A stretch of DNA of 64,000 bases from Ichthyophis bannanicus (Eukaryota > Chordata > Amphibia > Gymnophiona > Ichthyophiidae): contig CM066047.1 of the NCBI GenBank assembly GCA_033557465.1, forward strand, positions 1,674,001 through 1,738,000. Direction: 5' to 3'. Of the stretch, positions 45,905 to 54,224 are shown one piece after another. Both the position numbers and the translations under genes were made by a program. Every line of letters begins with the position of its first letter. The first letter of the stretch is position 1. Below the pieces are notes generated by a model. The model was not told the origin of the DNA, did no database searches, and saw only the letters and a list, made by a program, of their open reading frames with translations.

Positions 45905-47360
45905 ATGTTTATGTTTATTGGATTTGATATACCGCTGAGGAAAAACATCGCAGCGGTTTACATAGTATAAATTAAGGAAGGAGGAAAAACAAAACCCGGT
46001 GTAGGTTTTGAAAGGAAAGGAAGTTACAATATGTCATAGGAAAGCAAAATAACAAAGTCATACAACAGGACAGAGATGGGGAGAGAGAGGGGGGACAGAG
46101 TAGAGTAAGGTCACACAAAAGGATCTGGTAGGTCAAAGGCACGGGCAAAGAGGTGGGTCTTGAGATTGTTCTTGAAAGTAGGGTGTTCGGACTCGAGCCG
46201 GATGGAGGAGGGTAAGGAATTCCACAAAGCGGGGGCCAGGAAGAAAAAAGCAGATGAGCGGGTGGATTGAAGACGAGCAGAGGAGGGTGAGGGAAGGCAG
46301 AGGCGGTTAAGGTGGAAGGATCAGAGGGAGCGGGTAGGGGCATGCAGGTGAACAAGATTAGCCAAGTACTGAGGTGTATAGGTGTGAAGAACCCGGTGGA
46401 GAAGTACCAGAATTTCATAGTGAATACGGAATTTGATAGGTAGCCAGTGCAGATGGATAAGAAGAGGTGTGACATGATCGCGGATAGAGAAGTGAGAGAT
46501 AAGTCGGGCAGCGGTGTTTTGTATAAGTTGGAGACGACGGAGTTGGACAGTGGGGAGACCGGCTAGAACTGAATTGCAAAAGTCAAGACGGGACATAACG
46601 AGCGAGAGGAGGAGGGTGGTGAGGGCCTGTGCGGAAAGGAAAGGCCTGATGGCACGGATTTGGCGCAGATAAAAGAAAGAAAGTTTTGAAACATGTGCCA
46701 CGTGGTCGCGGAAAGTCAGAGCAGGATCAAAGAGGACACCAAGGTAACGAAGGGAAGAGACCATGGGAACTGGCAATCCAGAGAAAGAAGGGGAGAGTGC
46801 GGGCGGGGAGGCATGACGGGTGAACCACATGGCAAGGGTTTTGGTAAGATTGAGGTGCAAGCAATGAGTAGTGAGCCAATTGGCGACAGCAGTAAGGCAA
46901 GTGTTTAGAGGAGAGAGATCGAGAGAAAGGGGGGAGGTGTGGTAAAGAAGGAGCAAGTCATCAGCATAGTAGAAGGCAGATATCCCGTGTTGCTGAACTA
47001 GGAGGGCAAGAGGTGTGAGGAAGATATTGAAGAGAAGAGTTGCCAAGACCGAGCCTTGGGGGACCCCACAGAGAAGGGGAGTAGGTTCGGAGGCAGTGGA
47101 GGAGGAGGAGGCGTGGGCAGGATGGATAGAGAAAGACCTGGAGTAGAGAAAGGAGTGAAACCAGTGAAGGACCGTGCTACAAAGACCAGCTTCACGCAGA
47201 CGAGCTAGGAGAAGGGAGTGGTCAACGAGATTGAAGGCAGCCGAAAGGTCAAGGGAAACTGCCACCGAGAGATCACCATGGTCGTGAGCAGTGTGAATTT
47301 CATTCAGAAAGCCCAACAGAACAGTTTCAACGCTGTGACCAGGTCGGAAGCCAGATGGCC
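45905..47360 (-). mobile_element. L2-like LINE copy G, 5' truncated
   Basis: On the reverse strand it starts within the RT (SGFRPGHSVETVLLGFLNE near 47350) and ends in a 3' UTR with the GATATACCGCTGAGG and GCGGTTTACATAGTATAAA signature at 45905-45975. The open RT (46321-47316) continues, after one lesion, into the usual LNRLCLPSPS and LWNSLPSSIRLE C-terminus. Confidence 0.8.
46321..47316 (-). pseudogene. L2-like reverse transcriptase, 331 codons open, truncated at both ends
   Basis: RT blocks present are SLDLSAAFNLVDHSLLL, GVPQGSVLATLLFNIFL, AFYYADDLLLLY (YADD catalytic pair), ANWLTTHCLHLNLTKT, LRYLGVLFDPALTF and HVTPLLIHLHWLPIKFRI. A stop follows APTRSL, and the C-terminal block continues out of frame to about 45972. 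The N-terminal endonuclease is missing because of 5' truncation. The YADD site is intact. Confidence 0.8.
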
Positions 47361-47984
47361 GGGTGCCGCCCCCAAAACACCCGATGCTAAATGGCTAACA
47401 TTGGGGAATTCAGCAGTGGCACTCGCGGATATTCAGCAGCACCAACCGTGTTATTCCCTTTGAATATGAAGCCCTCTGTGTTCACTGAGCTTTTAATAAA
47501 ATACTCTGTACAATATGAATATCCAGGCTTGGGCGTCTCTTTTGCTACTTAGGAAGCCTGATTTTGTACAGGCCATCTATCTCTAGCAAGCTGTAAATCA
47601 GCTTAGTTGCTCCAAAGCAGTTCTGACTATTCACAGATAGAATACGGTTTTGTTAGTCGTAGCAGGTCAGTTTAGGGGCTATGTATGGCTTTTACATGTA
47701 TAAATAGCAGTGTTTCCATGCATAAATGGCTAGTGCATGTAAACTGTGATTTTACAAAGCTACTGTTTACACATGTAAAAGCTATGGGCCATATAGTCTG
47801 GAAGGGAAAATGTAGGCATGATTTGGGTGGGAACTAAAGGTATGTGTGTATTTCTGATCTTACAATGGGAATGCTTCAAAAAATGTGGATGTTGGCATTT
47901 GTGCCTCCTCCAAGGCAAGTTTAAGTGCTCATATGGACCTGGGTTCATACCAGTCACTGAGGGGACAATTTTGCATACTTTGGT
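47361..47984. other. Unclassified intronic sequence
   Basis: Contains a partly palindromic stretch about 47690-47785 (TTTTACATGTATAA and TTTACACATGTAAAAGC). No coding signal. Confidence 0.4.
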
Positions 47985-48985
47985 GTCACATTAAATTTCA
48001 TCTGCTGTTTGAATGCATAATTTCCCAGTTTCTCAATTGCAAGAGGATCTTGAGAAATTGGAAAAGTGAGCATCCAAATGGAAGAGAAAATTTAATATGG
48101 ACAAATGCAAAGTTATGCATTTCAATCTAAGCTATAGCTATATGATGATAGGTTCCTCATTAGGAGTCACTACCCAGGAAAAGGATTTAAATGCCATTGT
48201 GGGATTATATGGAAATCCTTTGCTCCTGTGTAGTTGCAAAGAAAATTAATAACATGCTAGGAATCAGAAGAAAGGAATGAGAATAAAACAAAGATATAAT
48301 AGCTCTGTATCGCTCCATGGTGCGACTGCACCACGAGCATTGTCGCTCATCATAAAATAGAATATAGCGGAATTGTAAAAGGTACAGAGAAAAGAGACCA
48401 AAATGAAGTCAATAAGCAAAGTATGATTTTTAATGCCATTTGAGTCCATTGCTGAAATGTTGTATTATTGGCTTGGTCTGGCAGTTTTTGTATTTTATGT
48501 TTGTATTAGTAGTAATATGTTAATTTTCTTTGTTTTAAGATAATGTAAACTGGTTTGATTGACTTGTAACCAAAATGGTGGTACTTAAATCTTTAATAAA
48601 TGAAATGATAGAGTTCTATAATGACTGGAGTGGAACAAATAAAAGTAAATTGATAATTTACTCCTTCAAAAAGGACAAAGACCATGGTACATGAAATTAA
48701 GTAGTACATTTAAGACTAATTTGGAAAAATATATTTTCACTCAACATGAAATCAAACTCTGGAATTTGTTACCGGAGGATTTAGTAAAGGCTGTTATTGT
48801 AGCTCGGTTTAAAAAAGGTTTGGGCAAGTTCTTGGAGGAAAAGTCCATAAACCATTATTAAAGTGCACTGGGTGAAGTGTCTACCTTTTTTGGATTCTGC
48901 TTATGACCTGCATTGGCCAGCTTTGGAACAGTATACTGGACTTGATGGACCTTTGGTCTGACCCGGTGTAGCTAATCATATATTC
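47985..48985 (+). mobile_element. Old CR1 LINE 3' fragment (copy H) with an L2-like tail insertion
   Basis: The RT-end homology is clear (TGCAAAGTTATGCATTTCAA, CACTACCCAGGAAAAGGATT, the GGAATTTGTTACCGGAGGAT block), and the 3' end has CTTGATGGACCTTTGGTCTG. It is diverged and frameshifted throughout. At about 48420-48605 an L2-like 3' end (GTAAACTGGTTTGATTG, ATGGTGGTACTTAAAT) is inserted. Confidence 0.7.
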
Positions 48986-49239
48986 TTAGATATGTAGCTC
49001 ATCTCCTTAATTAGCCCATCCTGGATGTCCAGTTTTCTAAAATCCACCAGTTGCATGTATAGATTGCAGAATTGGCAGTTATACACAAAACCCTGAGTGA
49101 TTTCCCCCCCCCCCCCTCCTTTTGGGCATGCTTTTTGGTAAAATGCTTGTTCCTGTTGGCCATGTTGCAGAATAAATGTGTACTCCCATGTGTTCTTGCA
49201 CTACCTTACAAAAGGCTTTGAGTCCCTTCCCATAGAAAA

Positions 49240-50035
49240 TCCGCTTTTATAGTTAGCAAGCATGACTTATGGAACGCACAATCAGTCTCTAATAAACTTG
49301 CTTTTACCCATGATCTCTTTATCTCTAACGCTCTACATCTTCTTGCCCTAACTGAGACCTGGCTCCTCCCAGGTGATACTGCATCTACTGCTGCTCTCTG
49401 TCACGGGGGCTACCAGTTCTCCCATACACCTCGTTCCACTGGCCACGGTGGTGGTGTTGGGCTTCTACTTTCTCCCTCTTGCCAATTCCAACCCCTCCTG
49501 CTGCCTCAGTCTCACTCCTCTCTCTCTATTGAAGTCCACTCCATCCGCCTCTTCACACATCAAATCCCACTCCCCGGAAGACCACCTACACTTCAAATTC
49601 ATGCTTGGCTCATTCCAGTCAGCCTTAGCACTTGCCAAACAAGAATACTACATCCACCTGACCAACTCTCTTGCCTCCGATCCTTGCTGCCTCTTTAATA
49701 CCCTCAGTTCTCTCCTCAATTTGCCCCTGCCCCTGGTCCCACCCTCCCTGTCTGCCCAAATCCTGGCCGACTACTTCCATGACAAAATCCACAAGATTAC
49801 CATCCAGTTCCCCATTTCCTCATCTACTTCCCCTCCTTCCCAGTTCTCCCCCCCCCCATCTGTACTACTTCTACTACCCTCCCCTCCTTCCCTACGATCT
49901 CTGAAGAGGAAACCGCACTCCTTCTTTCTTCCTCCAAACACACCACCTCTCATCCTATCCCCACCCATCTCCTAAACCCCATCTCTCCCACCGCTGTCCC
50001 TTCCATCTCTCTTATTCTCAACCTTTCATTGTTAG
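49240..50035 (+). mobile_element. L2-like LINE fragment, endonuclease and linker
   Basis: Translation gives LWNAQSVSNKLAF, LALTETWLLPGD (endonuclease Glu block) and GGYQFSHTPR, then, in another frame, EDHLHFKFMLGSFQSALA and LADYFHDKIHKITIQFP, the same linker as copy E. It ends without an RT just before the host exon 2 acceptor. Poly-C runs are frequent. Confidence 0.7.
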
Positions 50036-50132
50036 CATTTGCTATCTGCAACCATTGGTACTGCGGCAGATAGCACACACTACTGTTTAGCAAACATGGC
50101 CAATGTTTTTAAAGATTTTTTTTTTTTCACAG

Positions 50133-51440
50133 CTCCAGAGCTACAGCAGACAAATGTTTCTACATCGGCAACAGAGTCCTTTACTAGCCAGAGAGTCACA
50201 ATGTCACCAGCATGGCCTTCTGTAGAAATGGCGCCTTCCCAATCTGCTGAAAGTGTAAAGGACTCTTGGGATCAGGGCTCCAAGAATTCAACCTTTCATC
50301 AGAGAGAAACCCTGTCTTACACCTACACTGAAAGCACTGAGCAGATTAATGTCTCATTGCTTTTTCACCAAGATGATGAAAAGAATGCAACTCCAGAGCC
50401 CTTGTCTCTTTCTGCTGAGCTATTAAGGAGATCGACAAGTGAAGCTGCAAATGAAACGGATATGATCTCAGGTTTGCTTCAAACAGCATGCTCACCATGT
50501 TGTCCTTCCCCTTCATCAATGGCATATCACAGGTCAAATATGCCATCCCTACCAATCGCTTTGCAGAAATTTTCTGTTTTTAAAGAAAATATACCTGGAT
50601 CCAGACAATTTTATAGTTATTCCTTCATCGTCTTCATCAGTTACTCCTTCATCACCTTCATATTCTCATGAGCCTTTACACCAGCTTCCAATGTGCCTTC
50701 GTCTAGAATCACTGACAGTTCATTTCCAATTGTATCAGCTTTCCAGCAACATAGTGCAAATAGTATTAAGTCATCCTCGACAGTCCCTTTTAATAATTTT
50801 AATGTATCATCACCTAGTACAAACAGAACAGAATCAATAGGTGCCAGAGCCACTTAGCCTTGAGTTCAGTGATGATGCGGGAACACAGCCTGGGCCTGTG
50901 TCTGCCTCTTTGCTAGATAATAGCACCTCCATTTTATCACTGGATTCTAGGGTGAAGCTGCTTCCTAATCATAATAGCAGGTAACATTTCTTCCTCCCCA
51001 GTGCAGCTTTGCTGAAACTCGATATTGAAAAAGGAAATGAGACTAGAGCAAGATCAGTCAAATTAGAGCAGTCTAGTGTCAGACCTTCATTCCTCTTTAC
51101 CTAAGCAATAAATCTTTTTTAGAAAAAAAAAAACATTGATGAGCCTCTCATGTTAGGGCCTAGCCTACTGATACAACGGAGGGGAAATACATGTGTCTTT
51201 CATCACCAGCTTCAGAGATGATGTTCCCAGTTCTCCATTCCGTAGTTCATACATTTTAATAAAATGTGCTGTCTATTGCAAGATATCTGACTGACATAAG
51301 CAGCACCATCATTTTGGTTGCTTCCTCTTCGGCACCTGAGAATCCACTAGAGATTTTTTCTACAGATTGTTCCATTGATGCATGTTTACCAGTTCAGAGT
51401 TTTGAAACAATAACTAGTGATTTAAGTGCTACTAATGCTG
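50133..51440 (+). pseudogene. Host exon 2, 5' part: Ser/Thr-rich extracellular region, frameshifted
   Basis: A T14-CACAG acceptor at 50117-50132 precedes it. Phase 1 joins cleanly to exon 1 (Ala codon split G/CT, then PELQQTNVSTSAT). The first about 460 bp are open and Ser/Thr/Glu-rich with N-x-S/T sites (NVS, NST, NVS, NAT). Coding similarity then hops frames near 50590, 50690 and 50845 (for example VTPSSPSYSHEP, KSSSTVPFNNF, PLSLEFSDD), with stops after. The region is therefore a decayed mucin-like exon, cut at about 51440 by CR1 E. KIAA1549/KIAA1549L membership is suggested by architecture only. Confidence 0.5.
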
Positions 51441-51639
51441 CCTTGTAGATAGGGGGCAAGAGACCTGTGAAATTGTTTTAAATAGGTGTTAAAGCCAAGT
51501 GACAGATCAAAGGGGCATTTTGAGACTCCCTCTATCAAAGCAAGAGCTGTGCGATTCACCCAGGAAGTTGGTCATAGATTACCTTAGAAGCACAGGACAT
51601 GGTACTGTGTAGTGTGGTGAACAGCGCCCTCCTGAGCCT

Positions 51640-52668
51640 ATGGAGATAGTAGAAAATCCTGAGGGTCAGCAGGATTTATACCAAAATGACAGGGCAAGGA
51701 AAAAAGAGAGACTCTATTCCTCAGAGCTGAGTAGGGAGACCAGCCCAGGGGAGGAGCCCTGCAGTTCTGATTGGGCACACCCAGCCCTAGGAAGGGGCGT
51801 GTCCAAAAGAGAATGTACATTTAAACCAGAGCATGGCTCTGAAGAGAAAGGACGGATAAGAGACCCGAGTGAAGGACGGATAAGAGATCCGAGTGGAGGA
51901 CGGATAAGAGACCCGAGTGGAGGACGGATAAGAGACCCGAGTGGAGGTGATACAAGGAGTACAAGAAGTACAAGGAATACAGGAGGTAAAGGAAGGAAGG
52001 AATATTGGAAGAAGAAACAAGGAGATGGTTGGAAAGCCAGTGGAGTGATTAATGATACTTTGGAACCTGGCATAAGAAGAAAACCTGCACAATCCTATTC
52101 CAGGGAAATAAGCAGAAGTCCCACGCAGAGAGGATTTAACCTTGAAGTGGATAGCCCTTGGAAGGCATCGCCTTGGGGGAGAAAGACTTCAGGACAAGCA
52201 CAGGTGAAAGAGCAATCATTCCCTGAAACGTCGTTTGTGCCGGAGAGCAACAAACAGATCAGCTGGAGAGCCTGGGAGCCATCTGCAGGCAGAAGTGCTG
52301 CACAAACAGTGAGTAATTGGCCACCCGGCTGCCAAGCTGAATATAGAGATAATTCTTCCTCCTATGAGTCAATTGCTAAAGAAACTAGCAATTATCCTAA
52401 TACCTTTATCTTAAAGGAAGAGAAGACAAACAGCCTTGAGCAGAAGGGAAAAGCTATAGCAGGTAGTAGTGCCCTCTCTCATAAGGAACAGGCTGAATTG
52501 CTACTTCAGAGCTTCCAACAGTTTTTAGACTTACAGGCTAGAAAACAGCTAGTATCACAAGAGGCAAATAATTCAGCACAGCTTGAAGGAGTAACCCAGG
52601 GAAATACAAGCATACCTGAGTGTGAACAAATGGACTGTACATTCTGTTGTATAGGAAAGCCAAGCTGA
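51640..52668 (+). CDS. LTR-encoded protein, 342 codons from first ATG, function unknown
   Basis: The frame is open from the first LTR base and has its first ATG at 51640. The product is hydrophilic. Residues 71-102 form four GRIRDPSx repeats, then comes a Thr/Arg/Ser-rich stretch (STRSTRNTGGKGRK), a basic and Trp-containing middle (KEYWKKKQGDGWKAS, SPWKASPWGRK), a predicted helix (EQAELLLQSFQQFLDLQA) and a Cys tail PECEQMDCTFCC. No known domain, signal peptide or membrane segment is seen. The tail and the helix are conserved in solo LTR 1, and the MDC tail in solo LTR 2, which supports real coding. It could be made separately from the 5' LTR or as the end of pol from the 3' LTR. Confidence 0.65.
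   Translation: MEIVENPEGQQDLYQNDRARKKERLYSSELSRETSPGEEPCSSDWAHPALGRGVSKRECTFKPEHGSEEKGRIRDPSEGRIRDPSGGRIRDPSGGRIRDPSGGDTRSTRSTRNTGGKGRKEYWKKKQGDGWKASGVINDTLEPGIRRKPAQSYSREISRSPTQRGFNLEVDSPWKASPWGRKTSGQAQVKEQSFPETSFVPESNKQISWRAWEPSAGRSAAQTVSNWPPGCQAEYRDNSSSYESIAKETSNYPNTFILKEEKTNSLEQKGKAIAGSSALSHKEQAELLLQSFQQFLDLQARKQLVSQEANNSAQLEGVTQGNTSIPECEQMDCTFCCIGKPS
51850..51945 (+). repeat. 24-bp tandem repeat, 4 units, in 5' LTR
   Basis: The unit begins GGACGGATAAGAGACCCGAG and encodes the octapeptide GRIRDPS(E/G). Since 24 is a multiple of three, changes in copy number keep the frame. The 3' LTR has seven units. Confidence 0.95.
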
Positions 52669-52951
52669 AGGGAACTGCCTTTATCGTGTGTGAGCTGAGT
52701 TCTGTAAAGCTGTTGTATTGCCGTGAAAATGGAAGTTCTAATTACCTCCACCTGATTCTCAGCATAGTGAAAGTAACTGTGGCTGTAAGAGGTGCAGTGA
52801 AGCCAACTGACCTCTGGAGGCAAAAGAGAGCAATTTGCTGGAAAGTGAAAAAGCAGCATTTGTATTTTGAGTTGCATTTAACCTGAAGTTTCTGTTTGCC
52901 TTTTTGAAGCACCCTTGTTTGCATGTGATGGAACATTAACCTTTTTGCTTT

Positions 52952-52957
52952 AATAAA
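52952..52957 (+). terminator. LTR poly(A) signal AATAAA (also 57375-57380)
   Basis: AATAAA lies in the sequence TTTAATAAAATACTT, about 165 bp before the LTR end. Equivalents are found in solo LTR 1 (19095-19100) and solo LTR 2 (7980-7985). Confidence 0.7.
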
Positions 52958-53017
52958 ATACTTATTATAAAGAAACCACAACTACAAGTTTCTTTAATTC
53001 GGAGTGAGAAGAGCTGG

Positions 53018-53037
53018 AACTACAACTCCCAGCATTC
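53018..53037 (+). promoter_or_regulatory. ZNF143/Staf-like motif in LTR (also 57441-57460)
   Basis: AACTACAACTCCCAGCATTC matches the known vertebrate promoter element ACTACAAYTCCCAGMATGC bound by ZNF143/ZNF76, apart from the last positions. Related blocks stand at the same place in solo LTR 1 (19170-19189) and, weaker, solo LTR 2 (8049-8068), 66-75 bp after each AATAAA. A promoter role is inferred. Confidence 0.5.
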
Positions 53038-53125
53038 CTGGGGGCAAAGGTTTCCTCCTTCCCTCACGAAGTACAGCGGCTGCTCATGTCCTTAACCCCT
53101 TGAGCCGGGCAGGGTCGCCGCAAGT

Positions 53126-53143
53126 TGGCTACGTTGGCAGGAT
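53126..53143 (+). promoter_or_regulatory. Possible primer-binding site
   Basis: TGGCTACGTTGGCAGGAT begins three bases after the 5' LTR. The TGG start fits pairing with a tRNA CCA end. I could not assign the tRNA. Confidence 0.4.
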
Positions 53144-53368
53144 ATCTTCCACGCATGCGCAAGGTGCCGCGCAGAGAAAGAAACTTCAAAGGAGCAACTA
53201 TAAGAAGGAACCGATTGCAGACCATCCTGAGAGGAAGGAGACAGTCCCAGCATCGGTGTGCCAGCTGCAACGAAGGCTGTGAAAGCGTGACGCAACACCT
53301 GAGCCAGGTAATAGGTATCCACCTGGGAAAGGGAAAGGATACAGGGCTGAGGGTGTTGGCCAGCTAGT

Positions 53369-53418
53369 GAAAAAAAAAAAAAAAAAAAAAAGGAAAAGTG
53401 TTTTTTTTTTTTTTTTGG
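53369..53418 (+). repeat. Poly(A)/poly(T) hairpin tract in the leader
   Basis: About 22 A are followed after ten bases by about 17 T, upstream of gag. It could form a stem in the RNA or be a replication artefact. A further T run and TTTGCATTCACAG just before the gag ATG look like a splice acceptor. Confidence 0.6.
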
Positions 53419-53477
53419 TGTGTGTGAGGAATCGCACTTGGTTTTTTTTTCTCTGTTTGCATTCACAGATAGCAAAG

Positions 53478-54224
53478 ATGTCGCTGGAAGCAGCAGAAGT
53501 ATTCAAGTGGATGGCAACCCAACTTGAAAAACAGCGAGACCTGAGTCTAGAGTTTCAAGAGCAGACTGCCGCTGCCATACAGGCTCAGCAGCAACCCCTC
53601 CTGGACATGCTGAAAAACTGGGTAGCTGAGCAGAAGATGCCAAAGGAGAAACCGACCGTACCTCCAGGTTTAGCTCCTATAGTTGCGCATGGTTTAGGCG
53701 CAGAGACTATGTTTAACTTTGGTCAGTTAAAGGACAATGATGACATTGACAATTTTATTGAAAGTTTTGAAAGGGTAGCACAGTTGAGTGCATGGCCAGA
53801 GGAATATTGGGCCATCAGGTTCGCAGCTTCCCTCACAGGAGAGGCAATGGCGGCCTACAGGAGCATGCCACCTGACCTTGCCGGAAATTATGGGGAGGTG
53901 AAGAAAGCGGTCCGGGAAAGGCTAGGCCTTACGCCGCTAGCCTACCATAATCTCTTGCGAGCGGTGAGGTTAAAACAGGGTGAGTCACCAAAAGCCCTAG
54001 TGTATAGGATAAGCACATTGTTGAATAAATGGCTTAATCCGGAGCATAGGACTAAAGAGTCCATACTAGAAAGCTTAGTGCTAGAGCAATATATGAACAC
54101 TATACCAGATGAAATAAAGACCTTCCTGATTCTGCAAAGCTGCAAAACCCCACATGAGGCAGTGGACCTCACGGAACGCTTCTTGCAGGCCAAAGCATGC
54201 CTCTTGACAGCAATAGTGAGTTAA
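53478..54224 (+). CDS. gag: capsid with SCAN-like fold, 248 aa
   Basis: The start is ATG 53478 (MSLEAAEVF); in-frame codons upstream come from the A/T tract. After a Gln-rich, coiled-coil-prone N-terminus (residues 10-50) come a capsid-like segment (NFGQLKDNDDIDNFIESFER, WPEEYWAIRFAASLTGEA) and a SCAN-like part (LLNKWLNPEHRTKESILESL, LVLEQYMNTIPDEI, EAVDLTERF). Vertebrate SCAN domains are known to derive from gypsy-type capsids. The nucleocapsid knuckle is not in this frame but at the start of the next, which overlaps by 28 bp in the -1 frame. I see no classical slippery heptamer. The protein appears intact and could assemble particles. Confidence 0.85.
   Translation: MSLEAAEVFKWMATQLEKQRDLSLEFQEQTAAAIQAQQQPLLDMLKNWVAEQKMPKEKPTVPPGLAPIVAHGLGAETMFNFGQLKDNDDIDNFIESFERVAQLSAWPEEYWAIRFAASLTGEAMAAYRSMPPDLAGNYGEVKKAVRERLGLTPLAYHNLLRAVRLKQGESPKALVYRISTLLNKWLNPEHRTKESILESLVLEQYMNTIPDEIKTFLILQSCKTPHEAVDLTERFLQAKACLLTAIVS

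Larger units (their letters stand above)
51613..53122 (+). repeat. 5' LTR, 1510 bp
   Basis: TG...CA ends (TGTGGTGAACAG to GTCGCCGCA). It contains a long ORF from its first codon, a four-unit 24-bp array (51850-51945), AATAAA at 52952-52957 and a ZNF143-like block at 53018-53037. Unusually long, with most of its length coding-like. Confidence 0.93.

Noticed and set aside
50133..50671. A complete single-exon gene of 210 codons
   Set aside because: It starts at a clear splice acceptor and ends only after a frameshift; the Ser/Thr-rich coding signal continues in other frames beyond.
51850..51945. A CRISPR-like array of 24-bp repeats
   Set aside because: Units are directly contiguous with no spacers and encode an octapeptide repeat; the sequence is vertebrate.
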